This document shows, one piece after another, positions 50,029 through 62,213 of a stretch of 64,000 nucleotides of DNA. Every line of letters starts with the position of its first letter. Within the stretch, counting starts at the first letter, position 1. A program made the position numbers and the translations under genes. Source of the stretch: Lithospermum erythrorhizon (Eukaryota > Streptophyta > Magnoliopsida > Boraginales > Boraginaceae); NCBI GenBank assembly GCA_019722365.1, contig JADFUC010001453.1, positions 434,001 through 498,000 of the forward strand. The letters run 5' to 3'. The notes beneath the pieces are model-generated. The model was not told the origin of the DNA, searched no databases, and worked only from the letters and a program-made list of their open reading frames with translations.

Positions 50029-50166
50029 GTCGAAGGAGCTCGGGGCTCTGGGCACTCCTATGACTCAATAGGCATCCACAGTTATGGGAGCTCGGAGCAT
50101 TCATGTGGCTTCAAACAGGAAGCCACAGTCGAAGGAGCTCGGGGCTCTGAGCGTGCCTGTGGCTCA
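50029..50166 (+). repeat. Three-copy tandem repeat of about 49 bp with GAGCTCGG core
   Basis: Units start near 50029, 50078 and 50127. Units 1 and 3 share GTCGAAGGAGCTCGGGGCTC; unit 2 has GGGAGCTCGGAGC. Each continues into a (TGTGGCT/TATGACT)CA-like segment. The array lies between the 3' ends of the convergent EPFL and CIPK genes, and its GC content exceeds the flanks. Confidence 0.8.
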
Positions 50167-50365
50167 TAGTAGTGGCCAGAGGATTCTAATCAAAAGCAAG
50201 TCGGGATAATAATTCCGCAGGTAAATACTATTGCTGAAGGGAGAAACTTTACAATTCAACTTCAAAATCCTGAAAAGGAGCCAATATACAGAGTTTGATT
50301 AAAAATAAGAGCCGGTATTCTTGGTAAAAACATGTTCTCATTTTAAACATAAATAAGGACGAAAG

Positions 50366-51787
50366 TCAGGGAAGTCTATCCTGCAGCAACAGTTGCTGCA
50401 TTAACTGTTGCTCATTGACCAGCTGTGCCTGCTGGTCAAGTGCCGATTGTTGGCGCTGCTGCTGTTGTGACTGATCGAGCGATTGCTGCTCCGGCAGCTC
50501 TTGTGACAGTTGTTGGTTTTCATCTTGCCATGCCCATACAATATCTTGGAGCCCTGGCCTGATACCCTCATTTAATATCTTCTGGAACTCCAAAGTATCA
50601 CCACTGGACTTCTTCACCTCCACCAAGTGAAATTCAGGTGTAAACTGAAATATCTCTGCATCCACAGCCAAAACACCTTTTCTGCCTTCTTTTAGACCCT
50701 CAAACCTCAATACGCCTGCATCCTTTTTACTTAACTTCAGCTTTAGACGCTTGGCAATTTCTTCCAGTTTAGGATAAATGGTTGATGCAGGTTGCCGAGA
50801 AGTGAAACTTGCTTCTCTTTTTACAGAAGGTTCCTCAAACAATCTGGACAGGTCGAATCCGGGAGAAAGAGCGATGATATCAAATGCATTTAAGCTAGGA
50901 ATACTAGGCATATGTTGCCTGTCTTCACCCGGATCAGAATGGATGTCTATATTTGAAGACACAGGCTTCCTGAAATCAGCATATGTTACAGACCTAGAGA
51001 TTTTGCCCCTCTTAAACCAAGAATTCTCCTTGATCTTTGCAATTGATATTCTTGTATTTGGATTTGGATCTAGTATTCGTGCAAGCAACTTGCGTGCTTC
51101 AGGTGGAAACCATCCAGGACATTTATATTGTGCTTTACCAATTTTCCTGTACATCTTCACCAAATTTGATTCATGGAAGGGAAGGTAACCAGCTAATAGA
51201 ACATAGAGAATCACCCCACACGACCAGACGTCTGCTTTAGCCCCATCATATCCCTTCCTGTTGATTACCTCTGGAGCCACATAAGCAGGAGTTCCACAAG
51301 TGGTGTGGAGAAGACCATCTTGGCGCTTCGAGTCTGCAAGAGCGCTCAATCCAAAATCAGAAATTTTTAGGTCTTCACACTCATCTAAGAGTACATTTTC
51401 AGGTTTCAGATCCCTGTGATATACACCCCTACTGTGACAGAAGTCAACAGCATTAATCAGTTGCTGAAAGTATCTTCGAGCCAGGTCTTCCTTCAGCTTC
51501 CCCTTAGCCACCTTCTTAAAGAGCTCACCACCCTTGGCATATTCCATTACAAAATAAATTTTGTTCTTGGTGGCCAGGACTTCATAAAAATGCACAATAT
51601 TAGGGTGTTTAACTATTCTCATAACAGATATTTCTCTCTTAATCTGGTCAACCAGACCAACTCGCAAGACCTTGCCCTTGTCAATTACTTTAATGGCTAC
51701 ACTCTCACCAGTTGCAATACTCCTAGCATAATAAACCTTAGCAAATGTTCCTTGGCCCAACAATCTCCCTAACTCATACCTTTCCAT
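50366..51787 (-). CDS. CIPK: CBL-interacting protein kinase (SnRK3)
   Basis: An intact single coding exon of 473 residues. The kinase domain begins at residue 4. It has the glycine loop GQGTFAKV (11-18), catalytic Lys33, HRDLKPEN (124-131, Asp126), DFG (144-146), an activation loop ending APE (171-173) and ends near 258. The regulatory half has the NAF motif ([18 protein letters not shown], 300-317), which binds the Ca2+ sensor CBL and is auto-inhibitory, and a PP2C-interaction region at about 337-370. Known for the family: CBL-CIPK pairs phosphorylate ion transporters and oxidases. The C-terminus is odd: from about residue 424 to 473 it is glutamine-rich (QQQQRQQ and several QQ pairs), longer than usual. 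The intronless coding region places it in the intron-poor CIPK clade. A strong acceptor just upstream of the ATG indicates a 5'UTR intron. It is convergent with the EPFL gene, 582 bp away. Confidence 0.96.
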   Translation of the reverse strand: MERYELGRLLGQGTFAKVYYARSIATGESVAIKVIDKGKVLRVGLVDQIKREISVMRIVKHPNIVHFYEVLATKNKIYFVMEYAKGGELFKKVAKGKLKEDLARRYFQQLINAVDFCHSRGVYHRDLKPENVLLDECEDLKISDFGLSALADSKRQDGLLHTTCGTPAYVAPEVINRKGYDGAKADVWSCGVILYVLLAGYLPFHESNLVKMYRKIGKAQYKCPGWFPPEARKLLARILDPNPNTRISIAKIKENSWFKRGKISRSVTYADFRKPVSSNIDIHSDPGEDRQHMPSIPSLNAFDIIALSPGFDLSRLFEEPSVKREASFTSRQPASTIYPKLEEIAKRLKLKLSKKDAGVLRFEGLKEGRKGVLAVDAEIFQFTPEFHLVEVKKSSGDTLEFQKILNEGIRPGLQDIVWAWQDENQQLSQELPEQQSLDQSQQQQRQQSALDQQAQLVNEQQLMQQLLLQDRLP

Positions 51788-51809
51788 CAGTAGACTCTTT
51801 CCAATCCAA

Positions 51810-53485
51810 CTACAAAAATTGCAACTAACGTGTTAATTCTCCTCCTCCTGAGAAGACGTATATATTTCACAAGCAGGAAAGGTTATATCTAATATGCTCA
51901 ACCATCATCCGACATATTGTGCATTAATAAAGCCATAATTCTAGAACTCTTTGACACCTTATGAATTTTGGAATCAAGGTTTGATAAGCGACCTCCAACG
52001 CTTGGAATCTTGGCAAACACAAATGAATGATGATGTACTAGGACACCAGCCTTATGAGCTTGCAAAGAAAGATTCCAAATACTGCAACACATCTTTCAGC
52101 ATTCCCAATCTCCTTTAGTGCAACTAAAAAACAGGTGAAAATGGCTTCCTCAATGCAAGAAATAGGTTCAAATTCAGCCAAAATAATAAATTATTTTTAT
52201 TGATAAAACAAATAAACCAGACAATTAGGAGGCCTAAGAGAAGAGGAATATTACGAAGCAAAGCATTTACACCTCAAACACCACAATGTAGTAAAACAGT
52301 ATGTAATATGAACGCTACAAGTGAGAAGGAATGGTAAAAGCTTGTTAATTTGTGCACCATATCAACTGGTATCTTAATTTCTGATTAATAAGAAACTTAA
52401 CCTAACATAAAATTTAAGATTATCATACTTGTGCTCAAAGGTACAAGACAAGTGTAGACCAAAGATACAAAAGCATACCATTATGTCAGGTAAATATCGC
52501 ATCATACATAAGCTTATTTGAGATCCCAAATATTAAGACAAACAGAAACTAAAACTATTCAACACACATGCCAATAGTTTAAACAACCAAGAGAACATGG
52601 AAATTAAAGGGTCAATCTCATTTATAATGATCATAAAGGAATGTTTCATCCGATCATCCATACCTCCTTTGGATGGACGGGACCCTAAAGAACCTTCCTC
52701 GAAAATATAAATCCCAATACCTTGAATCCTTCTAGAGACTGGCTTAAGTAGTTACAAAGCGACGGTACTCACCAGTTACACTAGAGGATCTATCAGATTC
52801 AAAGTGGCAAAGGTTGTATAACCAAGTTCTCGAAATTTTGCATTTCAGCACAAGTCATTCCTGATTCTGTCTACAACAAAATGAACGCAACTCCCATGCG
52901 CAAGTCCTTATTAGCAAGGATACCTTTCTTAATAACTTCAACGACATTCTAAAATACATGATATTCCAAGCAACGCTATAGGACTACTTTGGGGGGTTAA
53001 CAAGGTACCTCCTTTTTCTAAATTTCATCAATCTCTTAGCCCCATTAAACATCAACAATAAGTTTCTCCTCAATATCAATACCAGTATTCTTAAATTCCA
53101 CTTTCATCAGGTAAATAAATTTAAAATATAGCTTATTATATAAATTTTGATCATCTTTCCCTAGTTGAACCAGATAATAAAGAGGCTACAACAATTTGTT
53201 TGGCTACATATAAAAACACAATCTTGGATGTCTTAAATCAACTTCCTCTTAAATAAATTCTACTTTACATTAATTATAAAATCAAATAATCCATAACACA
53301 AACAATCATCTAAAAACCAATCAGCTAAACACACAAAAAGTACTAATAACCAGCAAAAAAATACTACCCAACATTTTTATAAAAAAAAAATACCCACCCA
53401 ACTCAATGGCAAACAAAAGGGGAACAAATTTAAATAAAGTTTGAATCTTGAAATTAATAAAGGAACTAGAAGAGTATGAGAGTAC
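51810..53485 (-). other. Probable 5'UTR intron of the CIPK gene
   Basis: On the minus strand a donor (TCTCAAAAG/GTACTC) at 53485 and an acceptor (GCAATTTTTGTAG/TTGGATT) at 51810 bracket AT-rich non-coding DNA. The acceptor is 22 bases from the start codon. A C/T-rich first exon would lie at about 53486-53590. A leader intron is frequent in intronless-CDS CIPK genes. Open frames inside it (such as 51898-52092) are not genes. Confidence 0.55.
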
Positions 53486-53599
53486 CTTTTGAGATATAAT
53501 TTGGTAGATGAATGAAGAAATAGACAGAGTGGAGAAGTTGTAAGAACAGCCCTCCAGGGTCTATTTCAACAAGGTGACAGAGAGGCTTGTTTAATTTGA

Positions 53600-53860
53600 A
53601 ATAATATTAAATTAATAACTTGATACAATGAATAAAATTATTTATTTAATTTTTTATAGAAAATATATTATATATAGATTCAATTTGAAATTTAGAGCCA
53701 GTACATATTTAGTACATATGAAATTCAACTCTATAACAAAAAATAAAAATAAAAATATAAGTACAATTAGAATTAGTTTTCAAAACGTATGTAGACAGTC
53801 GAAATTTAATGATAATTTGAGTAAAATTAGGTTATTTTATCGGTGAAATCGATTTAAAGA
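53600..53860. other. AT-rich promoter region
   Basis: Very AT-rich DNA upstream of the inferred CIPK first exon. No other feature seen. Confidence 0.35.
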
Positions 53861-55330
53861 AAATTGATCACCACGAGATATATGTGACAATTAGGGTTCG
53901 CTTTCGAACCCTAATAAAAAATCGGGCTGCGTGTGAAATAACAAGAGTTCGGGGAATTAAGCCCGTGAAAATAAATTAAAAGTCGAGTTAGGACTTTATT
54001 ATTAATTAACCTAAATTTTAACTCAGAAACTATGATTTATGAGAAAAATAGCTTGAATTAAATGTCAATCGAAGCTAGGGCTCGAAAATCTTCAAATTAT
54101 GACAATAAAATCCATTTGGCTAACCTGAAATGAGGAGTTAGGAAGCCGGGACTTAAAATAAAGAGCTCTAGAAAGCGAGGTTTAAGCGAACACTCTCCAA
54201 AGAGTTGGGCCTAATATAAAAATGTATTTTGACCTAAAAAAGAATTCGGAACCTTCTTGATTTTTCATAATAGGCGTATACTTTGCTTGGAGTGTAGACA
54301 AAGTAATTTTTATCAAATCAGCATTTCCGGATCTTGCATGAAATCGATGATTAAGATCCAAAATCCGGTGATTATGGATGTGATCGAGAGGAACGAAAGC
54401 CTATAAATACCCCCGCATGATAGAAAATTCACACTGAATACAATATAACAAAAAGGCTGCTAGTATAGCGAGAGGTATTTCTTAAAGCGCAAAGAAGATT
54501 ATTCTTGTGGAAGAAAATATCAAATCTTCAACCTATAAACCTAAACAGGTGCCATAATTTGTAGAATTGAGTGAAGAATACAAAAATCTTCAACGTCGAG
54601 ACCAAATAGGGCGCCTAGGGTGAGACAGAGTTGAATTTACGCACAAATATGATAATTTCATGATCGAAGGCCCAAAAGTTGATGAGAATCGTCGTTGAGA
54701 TCTAAATAAATTAAATAAACTACATGATTAAGCCTTTAAAGCACTTTAGTAAATCATGTAAATTTTGGATATACCTTACATAGCTAAATGTCTAGTTGTC
54801 GGAAAATCTGAGATGGTTGCTAAAGGCATCCTCTTAACTTGATTAAAGCACACGAAGATCGGGGAATAAGTTGTTAAAGCTTTTGGCTGGAGTCTGGTAT
54901 CTGGTCAGTTCTTTAAGACTGTTTTGCTAGACACAAATCCAAATCCAAGTCTAAGTCCTGATCGAGTCACAGAGACCCGAGATCGAGATTCCCCGGACAA
55001 TCGCTGGCGGTATCACGCACTTCTGAGGAAGCCGCCGAGGTCCAGTATCCGAGTCTGAGGTAAGTCTTCTAATGGTCGTATTGATCCAGTTCCTATCAAC
55101 TCGAGGATCATCTGGCGGTCTAGCCCAGTCCACGAATCCAGGCTCGGGATCCATGCTTGGTCAGAGGCAATGAATCGAGCGCAAATCCATTTAAAATAAA
55201 CAAAGATCAAGGCTTCCCGAGTCTAAATTAAGTCAGCTACGTAATTCAGTCAGGCGTCTCGAACGGAATTTTAGAAGTGTGGTTGGGAAGCGATAGGCGA
55301 TAATTTAGACTTCTGTCGTTTGATAAATTT
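53861..55330 (+). mobile_element. Probable solo LTR (Ty3/gypsy-like)
   Basis: A non-coding segment of intermediate GC between AT-rich flanks. It has the promoter-like motif CCTATAAATACCCCCGCA at about 54402, followed by an A-rich R-like region and a GC-richer distal part (54950-55170) without coding sequence. This order (U3-like half, TATA box, R/U5-like half) fits an LTR of about 1.4 kb. Termini and target duplication could not be fixed. Open frames at 54951-55210 (minus) have no known domain. Confidence 0.4.
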
Positions 55331-56510
55331 TAACGTACTGAATAGATTTCCCCAAAGGAGTTTTATTGTATTGGTGCATATATTATAAATAATAAAATCT
55401 TTCTAGTAATTACAACATATTTTTAAATTTTCTATGAAAATATTCATATGTCGCTAATATTTTTATTAGTATACATGAATAATATAAAAAAGAATACTCC
55501 TGAAAAATGATTAAAAGAACGACATGTTAAGAATTCAAATTAAAAGAGGCCTTGGGCATCCTATTTATTGCACTAATATGTCACATTTTGAAATATTTTT
55601 AACATATGAAGATTTTATAGACCCTTATTTTTAAGGGTCTCAGTTGGTTATTGTGCATAATACAGGATATCAACTCATGGTTATATGATCAGAAGAGATT
55701 GTGCTGGTGGAAGGTACGTCTTGTATATAAATACTGATTATGGTTAATTATGCATGTGAAAGGAATCTGAAAATGGTTGGTGATTTAGTGTAATCTCCTT
55801 ATTTCTTCTGGTATTCTGAACCAATAGTTTGTCTGGTCCAGTAGTATTTAGATGGTTAAGGACTTATGCTTATGGAGATGATAATGACTCTTTAACCTAC
55901 ACGTTTTCGATCGTTGGTATAGTCAACTCCATGGTCTTTTCTAAAAAAACAAGAAATTGCAAAGAAGAGCATGATTGCTCCACCATTCATATTTATTTCA
56001 CAAGTAAACCTGTTTTATTGCATACTTAATTGAAGAGATGCATGTTGATGTTATTTTGTTGTCTTCAGAAGTGGTGGAAGTCGAGACATAGGGGAGCAGT
56101 TACCTCTTTATAATTTTGAAAAATAGACTTGAAAAACAATATTCAAGTATACAGTTTTTCGAAATTTATATGACTCGGCCCTCTTATATTTTTGTAAGTT
56201 TCCTTCATCTTATTGTTACAATTCACTCGACACCCCTATATAAAAATCTTGATTCCGCTATGAATCTTCGGTATACCAGGTCTAATTGAGATGGATTCAG
56301 CGGTACATGTGAGCCCTGGAAGATATTTCAGATGCCATCTTTTAGTATAAGCTTTTCCTGGTAAACTTCCTCTCATTTTCTCTATGAAGTCGTCAAACTT
56401 GTTGCCTTCTTTTGCGGATTTCAAATAAGCATCACTATTGAAATTTGATTTGTATATTACCAACATGCCTGCAGATATTAATGCTAAGAAAGAAACATCT
56501 TCTGATGGAA
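55331..56510. other. Intergenic DNA
   Basis: No gene assigned. A 106-codon minus-strand frame (56236-56556) ends just before the next gene. It has a non-random look (RGSLPGKAYTKRWHLKYLPG) but I could not assign it. It might be a gene fragment. Confidence 0.35.
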
Positions 56511-56515
56511 TCTTA

Positions 56516-56525
56516 GTATATATAA
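56516..56525 (+). promoter_or_regulatory. TATA box of the DUF688-like gene
   Basis: TATATATAAG about 47 bases upstream of the start codon, which implies a very short leader. Confidence 0.5.
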
Positions 56526-56571
56526 GCCACAAAAAAAAGTTCAAACACTGAAACAATAATCGCAGAAGAAG

Positions 56572-57108
56572 ATGGTCACTAACGGGTCAGATCTTCCGTT
56601 GAAAACAATCAGAACCAAGCCAGAAATGCTCTCTTTAAAGGGATTCTCCAGGGATTTGTCTGTCAATAGTTCATCCTCCGATTACTTTGCAGATTCGCCT
56701 GTTGCTGTTCCGTTCCTTTGGGAGTCCCAACCTGGAACGCCGAAATTAAGGTACAGAGAAAACTCAACTCCTCCTCTCACCCCTCCTCCATCTTTAAGCC
56801 CTGCTCGAAAACATGAAAATAAACAACCTAAGTCATCTACTATGTTACAAACTGTCTTTCCTAGGCTCAGTTTTGCTAAAAGCCAACAGAAAAAATCTCC
56901 CCCTCCATTGTCATATACACTCACCCCTACATCTTATTCAGTCCCTTCATCTCCATACAACACGACTTCACGAGCAAAAAGCCGACAATCAAGTTCCACA
57001 TCTTCATCTGAATCAAGACCATACAGTGATGACTATAAATCACCTTCATCCATTTTCTGCTTCCGCATTGGTCGACGATTAAGCACCAGGTCCTGTAATT
57101 TCTACTAG
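56572..57108 (+). CDS. DUF688-type protein of unknown function
   Basis: A single-exon frame of 178 residues starting MVTNGSDLPLKTIRTKPEML. The key feature is AVPFLWESQPGTPK at about 45-58, the hallmark of a plant family of unknown function (Pfam DUF688 as I recall it), followed by the proline-rich STPPLTPPPSLSP. The C-terminal half is Ser/Pro-rich with little predicted order, and it ends FRIGRRLSTRSCNFY. No signal peptide or membrane segment. The protein is short but appears complete. The start is supported by the TATA box 47 bases upstream and by an in-frame Met placed as in relatives. No function is inferred. Confidence 0.8.
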   Translation: MVTNGSDLPLKTIRTKPEMLSLKGFSRDLSVNSSSSDYFADSPVAVPFLWESQPGTPKLRYRENSTPPLTPPPSLSPARKHENKQPKSSTMLQTVFPRLSFAKSQQKKSPPPLSYTLTPTSYSVPSSPYNTTSRAKSRQSSSTSSSESRPYSDDYKSPSSIFCFRIGRRLSTRSCNFY

Positions 57109-58030
57109 TACTCGATCAAGATTTTCTCCTATTGTATCTATGTTCATTGACTTGGAATGTTCTTCAGATAGAGAATAACACCTAAAGCACAAATAATCAA
57201 CTTGTAATTAAGTGAAGCTTTTTTACTTGCATGTATTTCTTTTGACATTTATTTTGAAGCATAATTTTCTTGTTGCAGAACTAAAGAATACCTTCTCCTA
57301 TCAACTCACATTACCTGTTTTAAGTCATTTTTTAGCATGGGTTAGAGTCTTTGAGTCCAGTAACTTTTGATTTCACCACCATATTTTTTTTATAGGGGAG
57401 TCAGGAGTGGATGAATTGATATCATAAAAAATAAGGAAAACTAAAACAAGAATTCAGGCCGGATCCAAATAAATCTAGCAGTTTTTTCTTACTTGTTCAG
57501 ACCTCAACAAATTTTCATCCACATGCTTAGCACTGACACGTTGTATGCCACCATCTAAGAGCCTAGTTTTCTGACTAGTGTGAAACTCGAAAATTACAGG
57601 GGGATCATATAGTAATGTTCTAATGTATGGTTTGATTCGATTCGATTTTATGTTAAACCTAAAATTTTCAGGTTAAGTTCAAATGAAATCAAAATTTGTT
57701 GTTGGTTGGATTCGCCATATTATTGAATGTTTAGAGTATAGTTCGGAAGATTCGAACAGGTTTGAAACACTAGGCAACTAAATCACATCAAACCTAAAAA
57801 GTTTGCATAGTTAATAATACATGCATGTCGTGGTTAATTAGATAGAGTCTATTGTCTCCAACAAAAACTCAACAAAAGCACGATAAAATATGAGTAAATT
57901 ATAATCTGAACATGGATAATAACATCTTGAACATTTCAAAACTAGCAATAACGTCATACAAAATAGCTCTTGTATTTAGTACCAATAACGTCATACTAAA
58001 ACATTTCAAAATACGAGACTTTGCAAATTT
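57109..58030. other. Intergenic DNA
   Basis: AT-rich, no gene. It holds short GATTCGATTCGATT and CAATAACGTCATAC repeats (the latter near 57946 and 57983). Confidence 0.4.
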
Positions 58031-58270
58031 AACTGACTTTTTTTTTTCTTTTAAAGAAAAGCTCTTGTATTAATAAAACAGAGTTTACAAGTATATAAGC
58101 CTATTATAAATAAAAAATAGCCATACTAAATCCCCATTCTATACACTTATGTCAATTGTTACTTATGTCAAGGCTGAGGTGGATGATGCTCCTTAAGATA
58201 CAATAACAATGTCCTCAAGATAGCGGCAGAGAAGCTACACTCAAAGAACAAATGATCTCTACTAATCCTA

Positions 58271-58492
58271 TCATGACAGAAGACACTTTTCATCCAGAGC
58301 AATGTTCCATGACTGCAACCTATTTTTAGTAGGCAATCTATTCAAACAAGCCAACCATTCCACAAAACCAAACCTAGGCACCTGTCCTGCTTCATGCCAA
58401 TTGTCAAACAGACAGTTAGTGTCTCTACCATTCTTCACCTCTCTATTCACATGAGGTCTGACCATATGCCTCAACTGCAACATTTTGCCCAA
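58271..58492 (-). pseudogene. LINE zf-RVT C-terminal fragment
   Basis: GFVEWLACLNRLPTKNRLQS followed by LDEKC is the zinc-finger-like region that closes plant LINE reverse transcriptases. Confidence 0.85.
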
Positions 58493-58653
58493 AATACTTT
58501 GTTGTTTTATCCTGAATGTGTTAATTTATTTCACCCATAATGCCTCCTTATTACTACAAAGGTTCCATAAGTGTTTAGCCATGCATGCAATATCCACAAG
58601 TATACACTCTTTATCCTAAGCCCTCCTTCCTCCTTCCTAAGTGTGATTTGCTT

Positions 58654-58842
58654 CTAAGAGACCTTTGGCAAATATTTTCCACTAGCAGCACCTTTCCAAA
58701 GATAGGTCTTGATTAACTTCTCAATATCTTTAATAATTTGCATAGGAAAAAACACAGTCCGGCACCAATAATTATAGATCCCAAAGATAACGGACTGAAC
58801 AAAAACCAATCTACCCACCAAAATGAATACTTGCCACTCCAT
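58654..58842 (-). pseudogene. LINE reverse transcriptase distal fragment
   Basis: GRLVFVQSVIFGIYNYW and IIKDIEKLIKTYLWKG are the thumb-side region of LINE reverse transcriptases, upstream of the zf-RVT block. Confidence 0.85.
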
Positions 58843-60057
58843 CCATTTACTTTGTCTTGATTTTTATCGACAGCTTCCCTGCAATCATATGATTTGTTTG
58901 GTTGTTAGAGGAATACCAAGGAGTATCCTAACAGGTAATGCAGCAATAGGAATGCCAATAGCATAAATCTACAAGCTATCATCTTCAATCCAGCAAAGTG
59001 GCAAAAGGCTCTTGTGAGGGTTTTAGGATACAACCCTGAAATCTCTCCAAATTTCCTAATGTGCTTCCTTGATCAATTGCATAGACTTGATTGAATGCAG
59101 AGTTCAAAACAAAAGATCATCTGCAAAGCTGAGGTTTTTCAGGCCTATCTCTTTACATTGAGGATGATATTCAAAATTTCCTTGTCTCTGTAACATTTCA
59201 GTAAACAGTCCATGACTAAAATAAAGAGGTAGGGGAAAAGAGGACCTCCCTGTCTCTATCCCCTAAAGCTCTTGAAATGTTCTAAGCTTCAAATACTTCA
59301 AACAGAGAATCATGCAATTGTAACACAAGCTTTCACTAATTCAATAAAATCTGATAGGATAATTCAGCCTTCATGGCCAAAGAAACTCCAACATATTGTG
59401 TCATGTCTTCACAATGTCAATCTTAGAGAGCGCACCCTAGAGCACCAGCCTTTTATGATAGCCATACAAGCTCTTGCAATAGGATATCATCAGTGATATT
59501 CCTCCTAAAAACATAAACAGTTTGATGAAGTCCTATAACCCCTGTAGTGTTTGCTTTAGTCTAATGGCCAAGATATGTACTGGTAGACTGTATTGCAGCA
59601 AAATATAGGTCTAAAATCTTTCATATGTGAGGATTAAACTTGCAGTATCAAAGATATAATGGTGCTATTGAAACCTTAGCATATAGGCAGTTGCAAAAGG
59701 TTTCAGCAGCATCAATCCACAGAACCTTTGACACTACTCAGAGTCAATATAGAACTCAGATGAAAATCCATCAGACCAGGGGCTTTACCTCTTTTCATAC
59801 TGAGCATAGCTTCTTCAATCTCCTTTCTAGTGACAAGACTACTAAGCTCATTGCACTTCCCAACCTCCCTCTTAAATGAGGACTATCGATAGGTGCTTTG
59901 AAAAGAGACTTATAAAACTCAAACAATTGTATTTCTTCACTTCATCATAATCCTTACCAAGTTGCCACCTTTATTATACAAGAGTTGTAGATTCTGTTAC
60001 ATGAGTTTGGTGCATCCTAACACTCTTATGAAAGTAAGTGGTGCTAGCATGACCATC

Positions 60058-60062
60058 TTTAT
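60058..60062. repeat. Target-site duplication, left copy (TTTAT)
   Basis: TTTAT directly precedes the TGTTAAGC start of the inserted LTR and is repeated at 62208-62212. Confidence 0.8.
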
Positions 60063-62207
60063 TGTTAAGCGCATATAGCGTCTTTAGAGGGGGATGAATA
60101 AGGAGCTTGCCGATTTAACCGATTTTCCAACTTTTTAAAACCTTTGTCGATTTATTGAAATAGAAAACTTTAGTCAATTATAACACAATTAACCATATAC
60201 CAAAGTTTCCAAACTCCTCAAATGAATGCTAGATTAAAGTAAAATAATTAAAACGATCTAGCAATCATTATAATGCAATAAACGCCCCAAAACTCGTATT
60301 GATCGACGTGCGGTAAGTTCATTCATGCATAATACGATTAAGTCCATTCATGACTATTGATCAATCCAAGCAATCTATATAACATATCCTGCAGTTTTAA
60401 AAATAGATATACTAGGTGAGTTTAAGACATTCTTGATAAGTTTAATTATGATTTATTCGATGCGGAATATGATTAAAGTTAATTGGTCAGATTAAGTATC
60501 ACCCATTAATAAATATTAAATTGCGTCGATATATGATATTGATTTGGGTCGATTAAACTTGTTCTATAAATACTAAAGTCAATTCAATTATATGCCGACA
60601 TATTCAATTAGTGCATCCAAGCCCAACTATAATCGAATACTAACAATTCTAGCGATATAGCATAGACTAGAAAATAAAGAGTAGAGATAGAAGATCTGAG
60701 CTAAATGAGGCATGTACCGAGGTTATTTAATCTCGTCGTCGGCCAAAGTCTCACTGCTTAAGCTCTAGAATCCACTAGATGGTGCTTAGCACCAAATGTT
60801 GGTAAAACTCAAACCAACTTACAACCGCAGCTCACTAAGAATCCAACCCTTGACCAAGATTTCCAAATCTTAGTACACTACTAAGAACCCAAGGAATTAC
60901 TCAGTTTATCTGTCAAATCGAATCTGGCTCACTTACCTCGAGCTTACTTTATGTACTATTGCTTGGCTAGCCTCAGCGCTCCCGACCAACCTCCTCGATT
61001 CTGGCTTGAGTAAGCCTCGCACCTCAGGCCTTGGTATACAGAATGAAGAACAAATCCCTAGCATTTATTTACAATTTAAATACTCCTCAATGAGCTACAA
61101 TCGATTACAGTGAAGAGAACATTTATAACCATACATTGAGTAGATATAGAGTGAAGCCTCTTGAACTCATATTGATTAGATATGACTTTGAAGATCTTGA
61201 ACTCCAGATTTGACGTTTAAATGAGCACTTTGAATATTTTTTGTTTCCTATTTCATTTCTAAGTGTAGGTACAAACCAAACTCGCTCCTTGATAAATCGA
61301 GATTAAAGCTCACGTGTTTGAAATTTGGTGTTTAAAGATGAAATCAAACCTTTGAATGATGTAATTTTTAAGCTCAAAAATGTTTGGGAAGAGTTGGGGA
61401 AGTGTGGGGAAGATTGGGGTTTAAATAGGTGTTAAAATGGAATTCCAACAGTCCCAGCAATACATTTAAAGTGAGCTCTCGATTAGGTACTTACAGAATG
61501 GTAAAAAAATTGATCGTGAGCCTCGTGAGGAAGCGTATAGTCCGCGATGGTCAATTTAAAAATTCATTTCCCGCTTTATTTATAACTCCGATTTTGAAGA
61601 TTCAGCGTTGAAAAGCTCTTTTCCGACCCTTTGATATGTGATCAAACCCGGTTTAAAAATATTAAGATTTTCAAAATATTTTCTTTTTTTGAACATTCTT
61701 AAAAACATTGAAAGCAGCTTATTAAGTTCTTTTTTGTCAAAATAATTTGAAAATATTTCCCAAATAATAACTTGTCGAATCCCAAAGAAGAAAAGTAAAG
61801 TAAGATTAAAATTTATAACTTTTATCTAATCTTAGGTTTGCGTAAAGCTTCAAATACTCTTCCGTCTTGATTAACTTCGTTAACTCTTATTGCGGGTCCT
61901 TTCATGACGGTAGATGGAGGAATCTTCATCGTCGTTCTTATTTCCCCAAAGTTTTTGTATGGTTGATTCTTGCCTCTTCCATCTGTCTTTTTAGCGTGTA
62001 TTAACACATAGGCCATGGCGTTTCTTACATTCTTGATCTTGGCCCGTCTTTGTATCTTTGTTTTGATATGAATATCAAAACTTTGCGTCGGCCAAGCAGC
62101 TTCCCAACATCTTTTATGGAAAATAAATCATGGCACACATGTTAAATAGTAATTAATATTTAAGTAAATCGTTAAAGCAAGGTGTACCCAGGCTAAGCTA
62201 GTCGACA
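60063..62207 (+). mobile_element. 2.1-kb solo LTR inserted in the LINE
   Basis: It starts TGTTAAGCGC and ends GTCGACA (TG...CA), flanked on both sides by TTTAT, in the middle of an otherwise continuous LINE reading frame. The start followed by TTTAGAGGGGGATGAATAAGG is the typical 5' end of a widespread plant Copia LTR type (SIRE/Maximus-like, from memory). A GGGTTTAAATAGG motif at 61416 may be its TATA region. It has no internal domain or second LTR, so it is best read as a solo LTR left by LTR-LTR recombination. A 64-codon frame (61822-62016, minus) is unassigned. Confidence 0.8.
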
Positions 62208-62212
62208 TTTAT
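62208..62212. repeat. Target-site duplication, right copy (TTTAT)
   Basis: Identical to 60058-60062 and directly after the terminal CA of the LTR. Confidence 0.8.
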
Positions 62213-62213
62213 A

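Noticed and set aside
50778..51772. Plus-strand open frames across the CIPK gene
   Set aside because: Antisense shadows. The minus frame has every kinase and NAF motif.
61822..62016. A host gene on the minus strand inside the solo LTR
   Set aside because: It lies entirely within an insertion with TG...CA ends and a target duplication, and has no recognisable domain. Kept only as an unassigned frame.
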